DNA from: Babylonia areolata
Taxonomy: Eukaryota > Mollusca > Gastropoda > Neogastropoda > Buccinidae
Direction: 5' to 3'
DNA: 64,000 nt
Assembly: GCF_041734735.1 (NCBI RefSeq)
Contig: NC_134883.1
Location: 15,997,747 to 16,061,746 of the forward strand
In this document: positions 43,921 through 57,568 of the stretch, in pieces
Numbering within the stretch: the stretch's first letter is position 1
Layout of the letters: each line of letters opens with the position of its first letter
Translations under genes and position numbers: made by a program
The notes under the pieces: model-generated
What the model was told of the DNA's origin: nothing
Seen by the model: only the letters and a program-made list of their open reading frames with translations
The model's database searches: none

Positions 43921-46185
43921 CACAACTCCTTGGCAGCCATACATCTGTCTTCAGCCTTCTGCAGTGTGGCACAAATGGCCTTTGGGATGACAACTATGAA
44001 AGCTATTTTTGTTGTTTTTGAGGCAGCTCTCCATGCCTGTACAAACTTTGTTCACAGTCCCTGGAGTGAGAAAAGAGAAACTGTATGTGAACATCCCAGC
44101 CCTGTTGACAGGACATCAGGGGCATCAGTTTGCTGTACACATTATCATCAGTAGATAGAGGACTGTGCACACTGACAACATAATTGTTTATCAACAAAAT
44201 GCTTTGATAGAGACAGTCAAAACAAATGCGCCCCATGGGTGCATTTTTATTGCTGATGTATTTAACTGTTTTGTAAAAAAAAAAAAAAAGAGGAAAATTC
44301 TTTTTGCGTATGTGTTATATAGGGCGTTGGGGTTGTTTCGTTGAAAACTTCCGTTCACCATTTCTTCAAGGCCATCTGTTTTTTCCAGGAAGAGTTTGGA
44401 ACAAGGGAAGACCTTTGGAAAAACAAAAGGAAACCTTACGACCCCCCCCCCCCCCCCCCCCCCCCCCCCCTTCAGAAGCACTCCTGTCTGGATATTGGCT
44501 GTATAAGTTTAGTTCAAGTACATGTTGCAGCGTGGCCCTATACTGTTCAAAGAGTCCAGTAGAATGTTGGTCATTGCTGCAGCATGGCCTTATACTGTTT
44601 GAGTCCAAAAGAACAAGTCAGTCATTGTTGCAGCATCAGCAGAATTTCTCCCATGGATATCCCCCTCCTTTCTGACCCTGTCTGGGCGGGTACCAAGTCC
44701 AGATGTATTCCAAAAAGACCCCATGGGGGCACATGGAATAAAACAAAACATGGGACAGAAAGCAAACAATATATGGCGACAATGTATGTGGCAATGTTAC
44801 ACAGCACACGACAAAATGTAAGTAAAGGAAATAATGCTGAGTGCTGCTTGGTTCACTTCATCTTCAAAGAAGCATAGCTGTGCTACCACACTAAGGGGAG
44901 TGGACACAAAACTGAAGCCATCAGCACCGAACAGTCCTCAGCACTGTTCAGGAGTTGTTCCTCTTGCAGGGCACTTGTTGAGTTACATCCCTTCAGGTTG
45001 ACAGCAGTGTGTGCACCACACAGCAACAGGTGTGAGGGCAGCTGTCTGGATAGTCTGGTGGGAAGAAAAAAGAGAAATATTTTTCTATAAATTTTACATG
45101 CATGTGCGTGTGTAAGTGACCTTGTATTAATGAACACTTTTCTGAAGTTTGTTTCTCTTTGCTACCGTCTTTATTTCAAAGCATCCATTCCATTTCAGAA
45201 CAGTATCACAGGGTATAAACTACATTCGATGGTATGTGCCATATAGAATACATGTTGGAGTATTATGGAAATATTTTTTCAGTTTATAGATTTTTGTCTC
45301 AGTGAAGGTTTTATGGATGATAGTAGTTATTAACAAAAATTTGACTGCACTTAGCTTTAGTAATGGAAGCATATTTATTGTCAGATTTCAGAAAGTTTTG
45401 TCATGACCATGATCATGTCATAAGGTAAAAATATTTATTCCCATGCATTGGAGTTCTTAATTGCTGCTGGCTGTGTACACAGTACACTGTCATTTTCCAG
45501 ACATTTTTAGGCATGTTAGTCAAATGTTGGAACAAGCCCATGGTTTTTACCTGTCGGAAGTGATGGAATAAGAAACTTGACATGATAGTAACCATTATTT
45601 GATTATCATCTGTTGATTGCCAAATATAATTAGGTCATTTTTGTTACAACACTAGGTTTTAAGTCCTCATTTGGTGTCAGAGGCCAGATTCGACTTGTCC
45701 TTATTTACCAAGTTTGCTGCACGTCAGTGTGTGTTTGGGCAGATGTGGATGGCTCTTTCACTACAGCATGTTTGTGTGTGTATGTGTGTGTGTTTACATG
45801 TATGTGTACATAGACATGGGAGCTGGAGTCTGTTAAGAACTACAGCTCTGGAAAGTCCAAGTTATGTTGCAAGTCAACTTGTTTTGCTTATGCACAAAAA
45901 GTTAGATTTGTCCTTCAGCGCATGTACACGTGTGCACAAACTGGCATCAGTTTGATGAGCCCTATGACAACTGTTGTTGTGATAAGTGTTACACCAGCAA
46001 CTGCTGGTGGGGTTTGAACTGTCAGATGAGTTTTGGATAGCCCCCAGGGAGTGGTTGGTTTGTATTGGTTCAGTTAAAAAGAGACTGATGTTGGGGTTCA
46101 TGTTAACTTTAGTGCTGACTGATCGTGACCAGATCACAGCTTAAACTGATCCATGTTGACTGATTGACCAGCTCATAGCAAAGTT
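43921..46185. other. Intergenic stretch between convergent genes
   Basis: No exon is recognised. A poly-C run lies at about 44443-44470 and a polyA run at about 44275-44289. The rest is AT-rich with no clear repeat. Confidence 0.5.
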
Positions 46186-46189
46186 TCAA

Positions 46190-46372
46190 TGTGGCAAGTG
46201 TTTGCTGCACATGGGACCTTGGTTTATCATCTCATCTGAATGACTAATGCTCAGTTTGATTTTCCAGTCAAACTTGGGAGAAAGGATAAGAGCGGGAATC
46301 CAACCCAGACCCTTACCAGACACTGTATAGGCAGATAAGCGTCTTAACCATTCTGTCGCCTTCCTTTTCTTC
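46190..46372 (-). mobile_element. SINE family A, head and core fragment
   Basis: On the minus strand: GAAGGCGACAGAATGGTTAA (head), GGTTGGATTCCC (decayed B box), then the core CATTCAGATGAGATGATAAA. The tail domain is missing. On either side lie imperfect ~60-bp duplications containing GACCAGATCATAGC and GATCCATGTTGACTGA (about 46125-46170 and 46405-46512). Confidence 0.8.
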
Positions 46373-46514
46373 ATAGCATAAACTGATCCGATTAGACTGA
46401 CTTAGGTAGTGACCAGATCATAGCACAAAGTGATCCATGTTGATTGGTTGACTGGCTTCGGTAGTGACCAGATCATAGCAGAAAGCATAAAGAGATCCAT
46501 GTTGACTGACTTTG

Positions 46515-48385
46515 ATGTCCTCTTGTACAGTGGTGGCCTGATCCTTTGTTGTTTTGGTCGGAGTTGTTTGATGGGAAGCAGACAAGTCATGCATCAGCTG
46601 CTCTACAGAAGTGAAACCTATGTGATATTGGCAGGAAAAACAAGGCACACCTGTCCATCTGTTCTATGGGAGGAATGCCAGAGTGGTTCATATCAGTGGA
46701 CACATCGCCTCAAGTTTTGAGAATAATCAGGTTTAACTTTTTCTGGTGTCAAGAGGTAGAGGTCACATGATCACAGGCTTTGGACAGTTGTGCTCATTCC
46801 TGGACTGTGCTGAAGCGACATCAGTGAAAATGGACAGACTGGAGTTCCCAAATCTGAGAGACCTTCCCAGATTCACTGAAACACACAGCTGGCATGGTAT
46901 GGTCTGCCAGCATGGACACTGATTTCTTGCGTGTTTCTGATTCGGTTATGATGCACTTTGCATGGAAAGTTGTGAGATATCCAAGAATGAAAATGTCCGA
47001 GACCGGCCATTATTTGGCAGAGAGGTGTGTGTGTGGGGGTGACAGCTTTAATAAGGCAGTTACAGAAATTATCTCTGCTGGGGTAGTGTAAAGTTATGTC
47101 AGCATGCTTACAGGAGAAAGCTGCTGCTTGTCACAAACCATGGTGTATGACCACTTTGAAACAGCTGAATTTGTATTTGGTTTGTGCATGTGTTTCTTTG
47201 AACATTTGAACTAAAATGTCATTTTTGATTGTTCTTTTTCTCTTCTTTGTAGACTAAGTATACACATATAGTTTTAGCTCAGATGTGGGGTGTGTTTGTG
47301 GGAAGGAGTAGCATTTCTTCTGGCACACAAGGTTGATCCTGGTGACAGTTTCATGTTGTAGACAGACACAATCTGTTCCTTCAGTGAAATTCATCAGCAT
47401 TTATCAAACAGGCTTGCGTTTGTATTTGTGCTTTTTGTCATGGTTTGTGGGAATGGGTATTTTGAAATATAAATAGTATCCCATCTGGAAAATCTGTTCA
47501 AGAAAATGCTTTTGTCTAGTGTTTTTTTTCTGCCTTTTGCATGTTCATTTAGTTTTCATGCCCATTCTGTCTTCCAGATCATTTCTGTGCATGTTTTCAA
47601 GCATAAGACCATCCTTGGGTTTTTGCATATGACCTTTTTCTGTTCCAGGGATAGGTGGCTGTTCAGAATTGTTGGTTGGGTGTTGATGATAGTATATATC
47701 TTGTCACAGGAAAGGTTTATGATTATGTGTTATGGTCTTGAAAATATTTCCCCTTCCCAGTTACAAGCCAGTTTTCTAATGCTGTGTCAGGTCTGTCTTG
47801 CATAGTTTTTTGGCCTTCCCTGTCACATAAAAGGTTTCTAATGCTGTATAGAGTCTGTCTTGTATTGTGTACATGTATAATTATTTGGACTTCCCTGTCA
47901 CAAAGGTTTCCAGTGCTGCATAGGGTCTGTTGTGTGTCATGGGTCTGATATCTCCTTACCTGTCAGCAGGGCTGTAAAGTGAGAAGAGAAAGAGGGGGAG
48001 TGTGAGAAGTCATGTGTGTCCCTAAGGTACTACTCAGCAAAGGACATTACAGCACAACTGGGAACAGAGTGTAGCTGTGTACAAATGTGCAGGGTACCTG
48101 TGGGTAAGAGATCCTACAGAAGCTCGACGACTGCTCTATGTATCGTTTGGAAGTGAGTAAAATGGGTGTGAGCAGCACAAGTGTTTGTTTCGGTCCGTCT
48201 GGATTTTGACTCCATTTAGCAGCAGATAATTCACACCCTCCATGTCCGCAGGCTGTCGGCAGCTGACAGTACTGCACTGGACAACAATGTAGAATGAACA
48301 TAGAACATGGGAAAGGAGGATTTTGGTTGAGACAAAATCGTAAGTCACTGTCTCCACCAAGCGCACACGCACACGTTTTGTTATC
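46515..48385. other. Intergenic stretch with a short local repeat
   Basis: No exon is recognised. Around 47750-47945 three imperfect ~70-bp copies share CTTCCCTGTCACA, AAAGGTTTCTAATGCTG and AGGGTCTGTCTTG. Confidence 0.45.
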
Positions 48386-48391
48386 TGTACA

Positions 48392-48397
48392 TTTAAT
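48392..48397 (-). terminator. Candidate PSMD6 poly(A) signal ATTAAA
   Basis: TTTAAT on the plus strand gives ATTAAA on the minus strand about 515 bases after the PSMD6 stop codon. It is the second most common animal signal. No AATAAA lies closer, but the choice is not certain. Confidence 0.3.
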
Positions 48398-48909
48398 CAG
48401 CACAAACATAGAGCAAAACATCAGACATGCATACACAAACCACAACTCACGCTCGGCTTGCCCCCTCCCTCCCCATCTGTTTCTTCACATGATCTGTATC
48501 CCCACTCCACAACCACACCTAATATATTTGACAATGGTCAGGAAATTACCCAAATGCTTTCAACCTTGTCCCCACTTCTGTTCAGTTAAAATTCAACAGG
48601 CAGTATTCTCCCCAGTCATCTCTCTAAACCAAACATGAAATGTGTATCAACTAAGTTGTATATAACAAAATGATTTGCTTCACTATGAAACAAGTACCCC
48701 TTTACAGTTTGTTAGCTGTAATTCCTATCCCTAACAACCCCCAGTGGCCCAAAATGGAGTGTCTGTTGGATGAAATACAAAAGACGCAGCTGGCTGTGTG
48801 TCTCAGACGAATGGTAGCCACAGCCATCAGTGACCAAGCGTGGCCTGTATGTGTCCTCACCACACAGTAACTTCACAGATCCACCCTTCAGACATGCTGC
48901 TACTGCACA

Positions 48910-51900
48910 CTAGATGTTGATCACTCGACTCAGCTTCTGTACTCTGTTCAGCAGTATATCTCCATGTTTGATGGTCGACTGCAAGCAAATAAAACACAAA
49001 CATCACACTCAGTTCCCACATAATGCTGACAGCATCTTTACAGGCTAACAGTGTCTTTGACTCATCCCTTGCTCTCTCCCTCCATTTTACAGAATGTAGC
49101 AGGATAACTGTTCAGGTTTAAAAGATAAATATCATTTAAAGTCTATCATCGCCAGCTATCACCACAACCAAGAGATAGAGCAGAGAGCTATACACTCGTA
49201 ACTTTTCTGCTAAAAGAAAAAATACTTGCTTAATAAAACTGTCCATTAAACAAAGCAACAAAGTGTCTTGAGAACTGGTAAAGCCAGTGAAAGTCATTTG
49301 AAGTTAAAACACCAACACCCAAATGCATTAGAAATAATGCATTCACACACCTCACACAACACTCACAAATCCACTCCACTCACACACTTGCAAATCCATT
49401 ACATGCACACACCGCACTCCACTCACACACACACACACACACACACACAGAACAAGGGCTGACCTGATACTGCCAGTTCTTGCTGTCTGGCCGGTTTGTC
49501 TCCACGATGCCCCCCACTTTGTCAATCTTACAGTGCAAGCGACCTGCGGCAATGAAGCGAGCTAGCTCCCTGGTAACAAAAGCACATGAAATGACCGTCA
49601 ATGGTTGCCACAAGCCTCTGACTGACAGTGTACAAAAATGTGTTCCAACATCTATTATAAACCTTATCCCCCCCCATTGTAATGGAAAAATTTGTTCTAC
49701 CATTACTTTTTTTTTTTTAGGTCAATGTCTTCTGCCTTCCTGGACCATTCACCTATATTTCTTTCAACAATACCTTTCCATTCCTGTCTGATGATGTGTT
49801 AGTGGAACTGAGTGAGAGCTGAGATAGCCTCAAACTGACTGTATCGCTGTTGCTGATGGCACTCTTACCTTCTTTCTTTCTTTCAAATAATACAGATGTA
49901 CTGGATGTATGTAATTTGTTATGCTTTCTTGTTTGTTAGAGTACAGCAGTGTAGTTAACAAAACCATTAATGGTAAGTAGGAAGTTCCATCTCCAGTGTA
50001 AACACTGTGCCTGGACCAGTTACTTGATATGAGAATCTTTTTTTTTCTTTCAGCAATATGGGTGGGGGATATCAGCAACAATATATAAAAGCACAATTTA
50101 AACATTTTAATTTTGAATTAGCTGAGTAGGCTGATAGAGAAAAAGGATAAGAAGACTAACTGGTCAATGAAGTCGACAGTGACACCAAAGGCCTGGGCCA
50201 TGTAGTCCAGAGTCAGACTGCGGTAGGACTCCAGCAGTTGGGCATAGGCCATGATCCTCATCTCCCTCACATAGTAACGGTAGTGCGCGGCCATCAGGCG
50301 ATCCGTCTGCATCAGTTCTTCCACCTCCGCTGCAATCACACACACACACATGTGCATATCCTGAATCATGGATGACATTCAGGATTTCTGTTTTAGTCAG
50401 AAGCTGCTATATTACTTCCACAATAACATATAAAGCTACAAGTTACCACTTTCCAAAGTTTCCCTTGGTCTGGTTTTAGATTACAGTCTGGAGAACCTAA
50501 TGCCTGTAAACTGAACACAACAAGGCAGCATCAAGCGAAACAACACTGACTGCTTTGTCAAAATGACTAATGAAAACATGAGGCGTAAGTAACATCCATT
50601 TCCAAAGGAAAACTGATCCGTGATTGATGGCAAAAACTGTTATTTCTGGCAAAAATTATTGTCAAAACTTAGAAGGGCAGACACAGATACATGCAGGCAA
50701 CAGAAAGGTGTATACCTAGAGACAGGAAGAAGTCGCTGTAGTGGCAGTCGTAGAGGGAGAAGAGATAGCGCTTAATTTTCGGCAGTCCATGCAGCACCTC
50801 CAGAATTTCTGATCCTCTGGTCACCTGTACACGGACATTGTCAACACAGACATGATGTCAGCATTCTGCACCAGTCCCACATCACATCGTACATGTGCTG
50901 AAGCACAAACATTCACAGAAACACACATGAAAAGTGCTAACTACAGACCTGTTTACCATATATTTGTGTTTGGTGTATTCTGTCAAAAAAAAAAAAAAAA
51001 AGTGTACTCCTCAAAATAGTGTACCAAGTGAACATATCCAAAACTGCAATTCAGTATCTTCCACAATACAACTGTGTCATTTATTTATTGCAGATTTCAC
51101 ATTATTATCATTACTATTAGTACTACTGATTTCAGTTCATCCCAGCTGACCATCCAGAGCCAACTCAAGACTATTGTCTTTTTTTCAACCTCCACTGCAA
51201 ACAGCAACATTCAGAGTTAAAAAGAAAAGCCTGCATTTGCAGTGTGGGACAAACAGTGTAAGGAATTGACAGTTTCAAGTAAGATTCTTTTTTAGGTAGG
51301 GTCAACAGTTACTGTTTCTCAAATGCTAGATAGGGCAACTCTGTTAAATTCATTTGCCAGGATGGCTACATGATGGATTTTCACAGAGAGAGAGAGAGAG
51401 AGTGAGTGTTGTGCCTGTGTGTGTCACTTTGTATGTGTGAATGTGTTTCAGGAGTTCACACTGCAGGAATGTGTAGGAGTGAGGGGAGTGAGGTGGGGGG
51501 AGAGGATGGTGAAGAGTCAGTTTCACAGTTCCAGAGAGGGAAGGTGGTGCACAGCTGTTCTATCTACACAAAGGTTGCTTAGCAATGGGGCTTTCCACAA
51601 TGATCTTTGATATGTGTGAATGTCAGTTCGCTCAACAAAATTGGACTTGACCCCCCCATCCCATCCCCACCACCCCTCCCCTCTTCTCTTCCTGCCATCC
51701 CCAGTCTGACCATCTAAAAGGGGGGTGGAGGGTAGGGAGAAGCACTTTTGCATCGATATAGGAGGTGGTGTCTGGAGGAGGGGACCAAGTGAAAGTGAGT
51801 GAGAGGGGAACATGAGTGAGGGTGGGTGGAGAGGGGGAAAGGAATGAGAAGGGAAGGGACTGCAGGTCAATCATCAATGTTTGTGTTGACTTGGTTCAAG

Positions 51901-54658
51901 TTACAATTCTGCAGAATGCAGTTTCCTTTTTTTTTTTTTTTTTTTTAAATAAAACCATGCGAGGGAGAGAGGTGAGAGAGAGAGAAAAAGTGAGACAGAC
52001 AGACAGATCATGGTAAAAGTACAGGAGAGGAGGGAAGGTGGTGGAGGGGGTGGGGGTTAGTTGGGGGTTGGGAGGTGGGGGTGGGTGTAGTGATTTTGAC
52101 AGCTCTGCCAGTGGAAGGGTGAGATGGGGGTGGGAGGAAGAGTGGTGTGGGGGCAGGGGGGAAGATGGTCACAGCCATGTAGGTCGCCCTCTTGGAGTGA
52201 CTACAGACGGGCCTCGATGGCTATTATGTAACACTGATGAGCAGGCAGTGGCAGTGAACTTTTTCACTTTCGTCCCAGAGAACCTGTCACCACGTGACAA
52301 GCGTCAAAACTGCTCTCTGCTTTGTCGTTGTGGACCAGAACTCTGATTGGTTAAACTTTTTTTTTCTTTTCTCAAAGGTCCTACTGAAATCTATTTTCGT
52401 GTACTAGCGTACTCCAAGTCAAGGTGGTGTACAAATTACGCCAAAATCGTACTGGTAAACTGGTCTGTAACTACACCTGTCATCCTCAATCTCCTCAACA
52501 ACTGTAAGCAATACACTGTACTTATAGAACACCAAACACTCATACACATTCAGACCACAGTAAAACACCATGGAAACACTCACATATCAGCAGCTTTGTA
52601 TCACTGACTCCCATCAGTAACAATCATCTCTCCCCTGCCCCTCCCCTCCACTCACCTACCCATGTTTTCCCTGCCTCTCACCTGCATCCCCTTTATCCCC
52701 CTCCACCCACAGCCCGCATTCCCACCCACCTTCTCTCTGAGTTTGGGTCGCTCCAAGGCGATGACACTGCACAGCACGGTGTAGGTGACAAACTGTGGGT
52801 AGTCCATCAGCTCGTAGGAGGTGAAGGTGGCGATGGTGTCGAGAAAGAGGCTGGCCGCCTCCTTGAACTGTCGGATGGACATGCAGTACACCCCACGGTA
52901 CACCTTCAGCCGGTTCCGCCGGTCCCAGTCCCCGCCCTCATCTATCAGCCTGAAAGACATATTGCGCAACTGTACAAATACTGCACAAAAGCAACACTGC
53001 ATAGGTTTCACATCCTCATGATCACCCTTACATAATCGGTAAAAGCAAATTGTAATTCAGGTTTCAATAATCAAAAATACAAGAGAGCTTGAAGAGAGCT
53101 TGCTTTTAGTGGGGGGAGAGGGGAGGGGACTTATTTCATACGAAGTCAGGATGTTCTTCATGGGACAGCAAGTTGCCACTTTATGACACACACCATGTGA
53201 CATAAAAATGGCCCAGAAATGCTTGGTGGACAGAACAGACAACAAATATATCAAATCACAGGACTGAAATAATACAGCAATATTCTGAAAGAAAAAAATG
53301 TCTTTCTGACTCATATTTCTCAGCATAAATATTGTAGAATAAGTACAAATGCTTTACAAGCACAAACACAGAACACACACACACACACACTTACGTCTGG
53401 GCTTTCTCAAGGTTCTTGTTGATGAGGTCATGATCCATGTAAAACAGCCCAAGACGAATCAAGTGAAACACCAGATCCAACCGGTAACCAAGGGCAACGG
53501 TTTTGTCATATGTAAGGCGGAACTGGGTCAAGGCTCCAGCCTGAAATGCAATGAACAAAAACATGGCTGATGTGAAAGGAAAAAGAAATGAAGCAATGTA
53601 TAGGAAAGAAATGTCTCTGTAACTGATCAAAAGTGCGATTCTGAGTTTGAATAATACTGTGGACAGAACAAAGGATTTTCGTTTACCCTCCACTGCATAC
53701 AAAGTAGGTCTAACACTGTCAGAACACATAACATCATACACTGTTTAATTTTACTGTCAACTTCAGCATCACATGTGTCTGTGAAGCACTAACAGAACGA
53801 AAGCTACTCACCACTGACAAGTGCACATCAAGCTAAACCTAATCATTATCCAACAGAAAAGAGCTGACTGTGCTGATAATTTACCTTGTCACCAATTTTG
53901 CTAAGGAACTCTGCTTTGTCCAGCATAGCATCTCGGATCTCTGTCTCTCCCAGGTTTTTCTCTGCATCCTCGACGGCTTCATCCAGTTTCTTCAGTTTTT
54001 CCTCATTGGCCGTCTTCATCAAAGTCAGGAGCTTCTCCTCCACTTTCCAACCCAGGTCACGGCATACTTCTTCATAGAAGGGTGCCATGTCTGCACAGCA
54101 AAACAACTACTGATTAAATGGATATTTGAAAATATGCCCTGTGGACCATCAGAAATATTATTTACCCCCTTTTTTATCACAATCAAAACAGAAATAAATA
54201 AGATTCATTCATTCTCATATGATGTGTTTCTTACAAAAAATTACTTTTGAGTGTTAGTAATTAAGTTCAATCATCTGATGTGTTAGTACTGTTACCAACA
54301 GAAAATAAAAAAATTCAAGTTTATGACAATTTTACAACACACAATACAGTAGTACACCGCTATTTTACTCTGGCCATCAGCTAAATAATAAAATATAAAC
54401 ACAGCCATGCTGTCCCTTCACGAGCTGTGATAGCAGACGGTGACGAATCAAATTTGACTTAGAATTTAGATGACTGAGGTGAACGACACAATGAACAGGC
54501 AACAAACTCTTACTGTCTGCCTTGATCGCTTCCAGAAGTTTTGATTTCGCGGCTTCATCGTTCTTATGCTTCGTTGATTCGAGACGAAATTTGAGCTGAG
54601 CAAGTTCTAAGTTGGGGTTTTTAGGAAGACCTTCCTCTTCTAAATTTTCAACAGGCAT
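48910..54658 (-). CDS. PSMD6: 26S proteasome lid subunit PSMD6 (Rpn7), complete, 8 coding exons
   Basis: A structural subunit of the 19S regulatory lid, needed for lid assembly and degradation of ubiquitinated proteins. Exons in order of transcription: 54658-54514, 54090-53885, 53540-53395, 52949-52730, 50824-50716, 50329-50161, 49569-49464, 48978-48910. All introns are GT-AG, and phases join into 389 codons plus TAG, exactly the human length. It begins [20 protein letters not shown] (human [20 protein letters not shown]). Landmarks: [99 protein letters not shown] and the end [12 protein letters not shown]. The helical-repeat N-terminal half and C-terminal PCI domain (about residues 190-360) are intact. 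The ATG at 54658 matches the family start. Introns are ordinary except for purine-rich low complexity in intron 4. Confidence 0.97.
51370..52200. other. PSMD6 intron 4, purine-rich low complexity
   Basis: GAGAGAGA (about 51386-51400), GGGGGTGG and GGGAGAG words plus a T run at about 51928-51946. No tandem minisatellite and no splice-site copies like those in ALDH1L. Confidence 0.6.
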
Positions 54659-55066
54659 GATGATGCTTTCACCAAATCAACGGAAGCAGATACTAGGGCT
54701 TATGCTGTTGAGTGCGCACGCGCTAACATGGGGAGAGAAGGTTGTGTGAATTAATGGTTATCTCCCATGGAAATAAGCGTGGTGGTAATTTTGACAGTGA
54801 GCCCGGGGGTGCACTTTCGGTTTTCAGTAGGTAGGTCAAGTGTTTTTTCATTTATGACAGTGTGTAGTGATAGAAAGTCTAGAACAGGTTTTTGTTTTAG
54901 ATGCTTCTCGCTATTTTCTATGGGCACCCCCCCACCCCTTTTTATTTTTATTTTTTGCATTTTATTGGTCAAGTGTTTCTCTTATTGGTTCTACCAATCA
55001 TTTTTCCTTGGTTTTTAGTGCAGGTGCTCTTGTTGTTGAGTGCTCCAAGTCAAAATAACATCAGCT

Positions 55067-55143
<77 letters not shown>

Positions 55144-55145
55144 TA
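55067..55145. repeat. (CA)n(TA)n compound microsatellite
   Basis: A CA tract (55071-55096) is followed by a TA tract (55097-55134) and a few more CA units, in the PSMD6 to PRMT6 intergenic interval. Confidence 0.93.
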
Positions 55146-55384
55146 TGTTCTATCTCCCGGTACAACAAATTTAAAGAATGTATTATAAAAATGAATTTTA
55201 TAGCATGTTTTCCTCTTCAGGTCACTTAAATGCATTTTCAGACAATAAATAATAAAAAAAATGTCAGTGAATTATTATATACTCCACTTTCAGTTCTGGA
55301 GTACTGGAATTTCAATTTCAGGATTTTTCACACTATGATTAATGTGAGTCATTGAAATTTCCCAATAGAAATAATGGCAATATC

Positions 55385-55620
55385 ATTTAGCTGAGACGAT
55401 AAACCAAGGTCCTTTGTGCAGCTTGCACATTGCACACATTAAAGAACCCATGACAAAAAAAGGGTTGTCTCTTTAAAAAAATCTACTTGGACAGTAAAAC
55501 AAATTTACTTGAATGGAAAAAAAGGTGGCACTGCACTGTGGCTGCACATGCTTCCCAGGGAAAGCAGCCCAGATTTCACATGGAGAACTCAAGTGAGACA
55601 AAAGGTAACATACAATACTA
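55385..55620 (+). mobile_element. SINE family D fragment, 5'-truncated
   Basis: It begins inside the shared core (TTTAGCTGAGACGATAAACC) and continues into the family D tail: GGTGGCACTGCACTGTGGCT, AGCAGCCCAGATTTCACATG, then GAGACAAAAGG. The tail wording matches the family D copy at 18474-18842, so the two confirm each other. Confidence 0.78.
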
Positions 55621-55702
55621 TACAAGGCCATGCAGTTTTTATTAGAAGGCATGCATGAATACAACACATAATTTCCAAATTTAGAATCCTAATTTCGTGG
55701 AC

Positions 55703-55746
<44 letters not shown>

Positions 55747-56035
55747 AACACCATACACCAGTGTATTACTAGAGTGAGAGAGAGTTTAGTAACAGTGTTG
55801 AATATATAGAAGTGTGACTGATAATGACTCAATTTGGTGACAGGTTTGTTTCACCATTCAGAACTATGGCAGATGGAGAACAGACTCCAGCACAACATGG
55901 AGCAAACCAGTTGAGCTGTCTCCCGGCTCAAGAAGAAAGTAGTGATTGCTCACTGAGAAAGAGGTTGGTGGACTGCAGTCCTGGGAAAGGAGAGGCTGCG
56001 ACAAGTTCATTTTCATGAGCCTCCATGCATGCATG

Positions 56036-56066
<31 letters not shown>

Positions 56067-56155
56067 GCTTACACACAGACACACACACACACACACATAT
56101 GCACACACACACAGACAGACACACACACACACACATACACACACGCTCACTCACT
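55703..56155. repeat. GT and CA microsatellites
   Basis: A GT tract (about 55705-55745) and CA tracts (about 56038-56062 and 56078-56147). The 290 bp between them hold no recognised feature. Confidence 0.85.
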
Positions 56156-56309
56156 CCACAGAACCAATGTTTGATTGTTCCTTTCATACTATTTTAGGTA
56201 TTGAGGATTTCTAGTTAAACTGCATTATAAATCTGAAGACAGCTCACACATAATGTGATAAACACTGTAAATGTAAATCATGTGTCTTATTAGTTATAAT
56301 GAAAACATC

Positions 56310-56312
56310 ATC

Positions 56313-56368
<56 letters not shown>
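56310..56368. repeat. (CT)n microsatellite
   Basis: An uninterrupted CT run of about 57 bases. Confidence 0.95.
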
Positions 56369-56370
<2 letters not shown>

Positions 56371-56509
56371 CATGAGCTTACCCAACAAAACTTGGTCATA
56401 TACTAATATGAGGCATTGAAGAGACTTCGAATTGTTATTTTGTGAATGTTGTTGAGTATTGTATTAGCGACTTTTGGTTGATTTGTGATGTTGGTTTATC
56501 ATGTCAAGT

Positions 56510-56620
56510 CATTTTCCTTATTTATTTTCTTGTATGACCCCCTTCAGTAAGGGGCTTTGGCCTTAATCTGAATAAAACATCGTTATCGTTATCGTTATTG
56601 TTATCGTTATCGTTATCTCT
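56510..56620 (+). mobile_element. Retroelement 3' end with hexamer tail (TTATCG)n
   Basis: GACCCCCTTCAGTAAGGGGC forms a small hairpin and is followed by TTTGGCCTTAATCTGAATAA and six TATCGT-type hexamers (about 56581-56617). A related end, read on the minus strand, is at about 63258-63310 with a hexamer of the form ATCCGT. Confidence 0.6.
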
Positions 56621-56869
56621 CTCTCTCTCACCCTCTATCCCCCATTCTGATGTGTAATGCGGTGTGTGTTGTGTGTGTTTGTTTCTTTGATTTTGTTCTT
56701 TTTTTTTTCCAATGCATTTTACTAACACCATGCTAGTGCCTGTATGCCATGTGTGTGTGTGTGTGTGTGTCTGTGTGGTGGTTGTTTTGTTTTGATTTAT
56801 GCATATTTTTTTCCCTCTGTTATGTATCTCTACTACTACTAACACCATGCTTTCATTTTATTAAATATT

Positions 56870-56960
56870 GTGTAGTCTAGACCCTGTTCAGGGCAGGGAC
56901 TGGATGTAAAAAAGCACACCAGTGCTTATCTATTATCCTCGAAATAAAGAATTTGTCTTG

Positions 56961-57015
<55 letters not shown>
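56870..57015 (+). mobile_element. Retroelement 3' end followed by (CT)n
   Basis: CAGGGCAGGGACTGGATGTA, then GCACACCAGTGCTTATCTAT, then GAAATAAAGAATTTGTCTTG with a short TTGTC repeat: the layout of a non-LTR element tail. A pure CT run follows (about 56963-57014). No coding part is visible. Confidence 0.5.
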
Positions 57016-57017
<2 letters not shown>

Positions 57018-57568
57018 AAATTCATAGAGTTATTATATTTTGGGTGGCCTGTTGGCTACTATAATTTTTCTTCAAAGAAGGAACGTTTTGTTTCATTGTT
57101 TGCTTTCAGCATGTCATTCGTTTATTATAATGGTTTGTTATAAATTGAAAGTATGTTGTTGCATTCACCCATATCATGATAATAGATTGTCATAAATTGA
57201 AAGTATGTTTATGCATTCACACATGTCATAAGGACCTCATGGCCAAGTGTCAAAGCATCAAAGCGTCTCCAAAATTCATATCTGTTTTATTTTGTTCTAA
57301 GCCATAAAAATAGATGAAACCCTTCAAAAATGGCATGAGGTGTGTTGTAAAACCATTTCCTAAATGTGTGATGACTTTGGATAAAACCCAATGAAGCTAG
57401 ATTGTATATAAATGTACAGACTCTCTGACCAAAATTGCCACCTTTACAAATTTTGAAATGAAGCATCACTTTTCGTAGCTTTAATGTAAAAAAAACAAAA
57501 ACAAAACATGATTTATGTAGAAATCAATGTTGGGAACCAGTTCTTGTGAAGACAATTAATTGTGAGAA

